Shown: positions 60,346 through 64,000 of the stretch, piece after piece
How positions within the stretch are numbered: the stretch's first letter is position 1
How the letters are laid out: the number at the start of each line of letters is the position of its first letter
NCBI RefSeq assembly: GCF_001514115.1
Contig: NZ_KQ948456.1
Coordinates: forward strand, 343,043 to 407,042
DNA length: 64,000 bases
Direction of reading: 5' to 3'
From: Streptomyces olivochromogenes
Lineage (GTDB): Bacteria; Actinomycetota; Actinomycetes; Streptomycetales; Streptomycetaceae
Position numbers and translations under genes: made by a program
Notes under the pieces: generated by a model
What the model saw: the letters and a program-made list of their open reading frames with translations, nothing else
Told to the model about the DNA's origin: nothing
Database searches by the model: none

Positions 60346-62925
60346 GTGCCTGGCACAAACCTGACCCGCGAAGAGGCGCAGCAGCGGGCGAAGCTGCTCA
60401 CCGTTGACTCGTACGAGATCGATCTCGACCTCTCGGGCGCGCAGGAGGGCGGCACCTACCGGTCCGTTACCACGGTGCGCTTCGACGTCGAGGAGAGCGG
60501 CTCGGAGACCTTCATCGACCTGGTGGCTCCCGCCGTTCACGAGGTGACCCTGAACGGGGACCCTCTCGATCCCGCCGAGGTCTTCAAAGACTCGCGGATC
60601 GCGCTTCCGGGGCTCCTGGAGGGCCGCAACGTCCTGCGTGTCGTGTCCGACTGCGCGTACACCAACACCGGTGAGGGCCTGCACCGCTTCGTCGACCCCG
60701 TCGACCAGCAGGCCTACCTCTACACCCAGTTCGAGGTCCCGGACGCGCGCCGGGTGTTCGCGAGCTTCGAGCAGCCCGACCTGAAGGCCACCTTCCAGTT
60801 CACCGTGAAGGCGCCCAGCGGCTGGACCGTGATCTCCAACTCCCCGACGCCCGAGCCCAAGGACGACACCTGGGTCTTCGAGCCGACGCCGCGGATCTCC
60901 ACGTACATCACCGCGCTGATCGTCGGGCCGTACCACTCCGTGCACAGCGTGTACGAGAAGGACGGACAGAGCGTGCCGCTCGGCATCTACTGTCGGCCCT
61001 CACTCGCCGAGTTCCTCGACTCGGACGCGATCTTCGAGGTCACCCGGCAGGGCTTCGAGTGGTTCCAGGAGAAGTTCGACTACGCGTACCCGTTCAAGAA
61101 GTACGACCAGCTCTTCGTGCCGGAGTTCAACGCCGGCGCGATGGAGAACGCGGGCGCGGTGACGATCCGCGACCAGTACGTGTTCCGGTCCAAGGTGACC
61201 GACGCCGCGTACGAGTTGCGGGCCGCCACGATCCTGCACGAGCTGGCCCACATGTGGTTCGGCGACCTGGTCACCATGGAGTGGTGGAACGACCTGTGGC
61301 TGAACGAGTCGTTCGCCACCTACGCCGAGGCGGCCTGCCAGGCCTACGCCCCCCAGTCGCGCTGGCCGCACTCCTGGACGACCTTCGCCAACTCCATGAA
61401 GACGTGGGCGTACCGGCAGGACCAGCTGCCCTCCACCCACCCGATCATGGCCGAGATCAACGACCTGGACGACGTCCTCGTCAACTTCGACGGCATCACG
61501 TACGCGAAGGGGGCGAGCGTCCTGAAGCAGCTCGTCGCCTACGTCGGCATGGACGAGTTCTTCAAGGGCGTGCAGGCGTACTTCAAGCGGCACGCCTACG
61601 GCAACACGCGCCTGAGCGATCTGCTGGGCGCCCTGGAGGAGACCTCCGGGCGCGACCTGAAGACCTGGTCGGAGAAATGGCTCCAGACCGCGGGCATCAA
61701 CATCCTGCGGCCGGAGATCGAGACCGACGCGAACGGGGTCATCACCTCCTTCGCGATCCGTCAGGAGGCTCCGGCGCTCCCGGAGGGTGCCAAGGGTGAG
61801 CCGACCCTCCGCCCGCACCGCATCGCGATCGGCCTCTACAACCTCGACGACGACAGCGGCAGGCTGGTGCGCGACCAGCGCGTCGAGCTGGACGTCGACG
61901 GCGAGCTGACGGCCGTACCGGAGCTGGTCGGGGGGCGCCGCCCGGCGGTCTTCCTGCTCAACGACGACGACCTGTCGTACGCCAAGGTCCGCCTCGACGA
62001 GGACTCGCTCGCCTTCGTCACCGAGCACCTCGGCGACTTCGAGTCGTCCCTGCCCCGTGCCCTGTGCTGGGCCTCGGCCTGGGACATGACCCGCGACGGT
62101 GAGCTCGCCACCCGCGACTACCTGTCCCTGGTCCTGTCGGGCATCGGCAAGGAGTCCGACATCGGTGTCGTGCAGTCGCTGCAGCGCCAGGTGAAGCTGG
62201 CGATCGAGCTGTACGCCGACCCGACGGCCCGCGAGGCGCTGCTGACCCGCTGGACGGACGCGACGCTCGCGCACCTGCGCGCCGCCGAGCCCGGCGGCGA
62301 CCACCAGCTCGCCTGGGCGCGTGCCTTCGCGACGACCGCCCGTACGCCGGAGCAGCTGGACCTTCTGGAGGGCCTGCTGGAGGACCGGGAGACCATCGAG
62401 GGCCTCGCCGTCGACACCGAGCTGCGCTGGGCGTTCGTCCAGCGGCTCGCGGCGGTCGGGCGCTACGACGAGGCGGAGATCGGCGCCGAGGCGGAGCGCG
62501 ACAAGACGGCGGCCGGTGAGCGGCACGCGGAGACGGCGCGGGCCTCGCGTCCCACCGAGGAGGCGAAGGCGGAGGCCTGGGCCGCGGTCGTCGAGTCCGA
62601 CAAGCTCCCGAACGCCGTGCAGGAAGCGGTGATCGGCGGCTTCGCGCAGACCGACCAGCGCGAACTGCTCGCCCCGTTCACGGACAAGTACTTCTCCGTG
62701 GTGAAGGACATCTGGGACGCGCGTTCGCACGAGATCGCCCAGCAGATCGTGGTCGGTCTCTACCCGTCCGTCCAGGTCTCCGAGGAGACCCTCGCCAAGA
62801 CGGACGCGTGGCTGGCCTCGGCCGAGCCCGCCCCGGCCCTGCGGCGCCTGATCTCGGAGTCCCGCTCCGGGATCGAGCGCGCGCTGAAGGCCCAGGCGGC
62901 GGACGCGGCGGCGGCGTCCGCGTAG
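60346..62925 (+). CDS. pepN: Aminopeptidase N (copy 2)
   Basis: 859 aa, same length as copy 1. GAMENAG motif near 264-270; zinc site HELAHMWFGD (His298, Glu299, His302) with WLNESFAT. M1 peptidase with ERAP1-like C-terminal domain. GTG start (MPGTNLTREEAQQRAKLLT). Substitutions around the active site (NESFATYAE versus KESFADFMG) suggest a different substrate range from copy 1. Confidence 0.95.
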   Translation: MPGTNLTREEAQQRAKLLTVDSYEIDLDLSGAQEGGTYRSVTTVRFDVEESGSETFIDLVAPAVHEVTLNGDPLDPAEVFKDSRIALPGLLEGRNVLRVVSDCAYTNTGEGLHRFVDPVDQQAYLYTQFEVPDARRVFASFEQPDLKATFQFTVKAPSGWTVISNSPTPEPKDDTWVFEPTPRISTYITALIVGPYHSVHSVYEKDGQSVPLGIYCRPSLAEFLDSDAIFEVTRQGFEWFQEKFDYAYPFKKYDQLFVPEFNAGAMENAGAVTIRDQYVFRSKVTDAAYELRAATILHELAHMWFGDLVTMEWWNDLWLNESFATYAEAACQAYAPQSRWPHSWTTFANSMKTWAYRQDQLPSTHPIMAEINDLDDVLVNFDGITYAKGASVLKQLVAYVGMDEFFKGVQAYFKRHAYGNTRLSDLLGALEETSGRDLKTWSEKWLQTAGINILRPEIETDANGVITSFAIRQEAPALPEGAKGEPTLRPHRIAIGLYNLDDDSGRLVRDQRVELDVDGELTAVPELVGGRRPAVFLLNDDDLSYAKVRLDEDSLAFVTEHLGDFESSLPRALCWASAWDMTRDGELATRDYLSLVLSGIGKESDIGVVQSLQRQVKLAIELYADPTAREALLTRWTDATLAHLRAAEPGGDHQLAWARAFATTARTPEQLDLLEGLLEDRETIEGLAVDTELRWAFVQRLAAVGRYDEAEIGAEAERDKTAAGERHAETARASRPTEEAKAEAWAAVVESDKLPNAVQEAVIGGFAQTDQRELLAPFTDKYFSVVKDIWDARSHEIAQQIVVGLYPSVQVSEETLAKTDAWLASAEPAPALRRLISESRSGIERALKAQAADAAAASA

Positions 62926-62941
62926 TCGGTCGTACGTGAGT

Positions 62942-62972
62942 GGGGGCTCCCGGCGTCGTGCCGGGAGCCCCC
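62942..62972 (+). terminator. Terminator of pepN copy 2
   Basis: 13-bp perfect arms (62942-62954 and 62960-62972), loop GTCGT, followed by TTT. Confidence 0.88.
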
Positions 62973-63024
62973 TTTCGCATGAGCGCGCGCGTGCGTGCGT
63001 GTGGGCGCGTGGGGGCGCCCGGGG

Positions 63025-64000
63025 TCACACCAGGGCGCGGGCGAGTGCGAGCATCGTGCGGGTCTGGAGCTCGGTCTGGTCGGTCACGGGGACCCAGCGG
63101 GCGTCGAAGGTGCTCGCCAGTTCACGGGCCCAGGCCTCCACGAGGGTGTCCAGCGCGGGGGCGCCGCCCAGGGCCTGCCGCATCATGGCCGCCGCGCGCA
63201 GCGGGATGCGCCGGGCGGCGACGCCGAGGGAGACGGCGTTGCCCACGGTGGTGGCGAGTTCGGCGGAGTTCCAGGTGTCCACGACTCCGGGGCCGATGTC
63301 CATGAGCTCACGGGCGGCGGTGAAGTGGGCGATCTGGTCGGGGGTCTGCGGTGACCTGGGTCCCAGCTCCCCCACCACCGCCTCCAGTTGTTTGGCCCGG
63401 CCGAGAAGGATCTCGCTCGCCTCCGCGACCTCGCGCCGGGGCTCGGCGACGGGCCGTGGATCGCTGACGCCCGCCACGCTCCAGAAGGGCGCCTCGACGA
63501 CCGCCGACACGGTTCCGTGCCGCATCGCGTACAGCCAGGTCGCCTGGGAGGTGAAGCCGGAGGGGTCCCGTTCCTCGGTGGGGCTGCTGTCCGGCAGGAC
63601 GAGCACGCCCGGGCTCTCGGCCAGCCATCCCATGCCGTCGAACGGCCGGTGTTCCAGGGGAATGCCGAGGTCCGCCGCGATCCGACGGTAGGCGGCCGCC
63701 GCCCCCGGCACCGCGCGAGTCAACTGCAGAAAGGATCCGCCCACTTCGACGCCGTGGAGCGAGAACTGCACGACCGGGCGTAGTTCGTCGATGAGCCGCA
63801 CCAGCGCCTCGGACTCCGGCATCACCGGACGCGGGTCACTCGCGACGGGCGGAAACTCGGGCTGCGCGGCGAAGGCGGGCCGGTAGAAGCGCCGGTAGTA
63901 ACCCCGGAGGGTCGGCGAGGCCTCGGCGACGCGTCCCTCGCCGGGCAGCCCCTCGCCGGGCATCCGCTCGCCGGGCATCCCGGTCAGCCAGCGCCCCGCG
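63025..64000 (-). CDS. Probable M14-type zinc carboxypeptidase (partial, cut by window end)
   Basis: The frame is open to the window edge, so the N-terminus is missing; at least 324 residues are seen. Near the edge it has MPGERMPGEGLPGEG tandem units. QFSLHGVEVGGSFLQLTRAV resembles the third-zinc-ligand region of M14 peptidases and TVSAVVEAPFW could hold the catalytic Glu. The first zinc motif would lie outside. Assignment is an inference from motifs. Confidence 0.55.
   Translation of the reverse strand, partial: AGRWLTGMPGERMPGEGLPGEGRVAEASPTLRGYYRRFYRPAFAAQPEFPPVASDPRPVMPESEALVRLIDELRPVVQFSLHGVEVGGSFLQLTRAVPGAAAAYRRIAADLGIPLEHRPFDGMGWLAESPGVLVLPDSSPTEERDPSGFTSQATWLYAMRHGTVSAVVEAPFWSVAGVSDPRPVAEPRREVAEASEILLGRAKQLEAVVGELGPRSPQTPDQIAHFTAARELMDIGPGVVDTWNSAELATTVGNAVSLGVAARRIPLRAAAMMRQALGGAPALDTLVEAWARELASTFDARWVPVTDQTELQTRTMLALARALV

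Overview
The window is a high-GC actinobacterial chromosome segment, almost certainly Streptomyces. The evidence is strong third-position GC, many GTG starts, a gene set familiar from Streptomyces (tig, rpiB, sodF, two pepN paralogues, asd, bioY, a Nei2-type glycosylase, a mycothiol-nitroreductase relative), Cys-ending leader peptides before sulfur genes, and a pSAM2-like integrative element in a tRNA gene. The species cannot be named from the sequence alone.

Layout. (1) 1-2040: trigger factor gene (minus strand), tRNA-Pro(TGG) and tRNA-Gly(TCC). (2) 1987-15532: an actinomycete integrative and conjugative element (AICE) of about 13.5 kb in the 3' end of tRNA-Gly, bounded by a 59-bp direct repeat. 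Its left part is a minus-strand backbone: SCO3933/Pra-like regulator, FtsK-type Tra, Spd-like small membrane and zinc-ribbon proteins, DUF2637 protein, rolling-circle Rep, Xis, Int. The divergent side carries a monooxygenase-like protein and an XRE-TPR regulator. Next come a 1.1-kb geneless, stem-loop-dense stretch, then cargo: a DndB-like DGQHR protein, an SRA-HNH (type IV restriction) nuclease, and a small protein gene with a 127-bp internal duplication. (3) 15.5-26.6 kb: membrane acyltransferase, ABC exporter plus HD-domain protein, SpoIIE-type phosphatase, Eis-like acetyltransferase, DNA glycosylase, an intergenic repeat field, rpiB. (4) 26.8-32.2 kb: amino acid permease, Ser/Thr kinase, LPXTG surface protein, bioY. 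(5) 32.6-39.2 kb: a sulfonate-use locus (leader peptide, ROK regulator, second leader peptide, ssuACB, flavin monooxygenase, TauD-like dioxygenase). (6) 39.4-47.5 kb: second permease, sodF behind a Nur box, histidine phosphatase, DsbA-fold protein, pepN copy 1, AbiEi/DUF559-like protein. (7) 47.6-57 kb: serine hydrolase, metallophosphoesterase, NUDIX, PNPOx-like, VOC and CGNR proteins, a secreted subtilase. (8) 57-64 kb: ECF sigma factor with a membrane partner, asd, DUF1203 protein, pepN copy 2, and a partial M14-like peptidase at the edge.

The part most worth following up is the AICE cargo at 12.0-14.4 kb. A DndB-family protein without DndACDE, behind a large palindromic operator, sits next to an independently transcribed SRA-HNH nuclease. 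The arrangement suggests a compact modified-DNA sensing and restriction module carried by a mobile element. The leader-peptide-controlled sulfonate locus and the structured geneless region of the AICE are the next most interesting.
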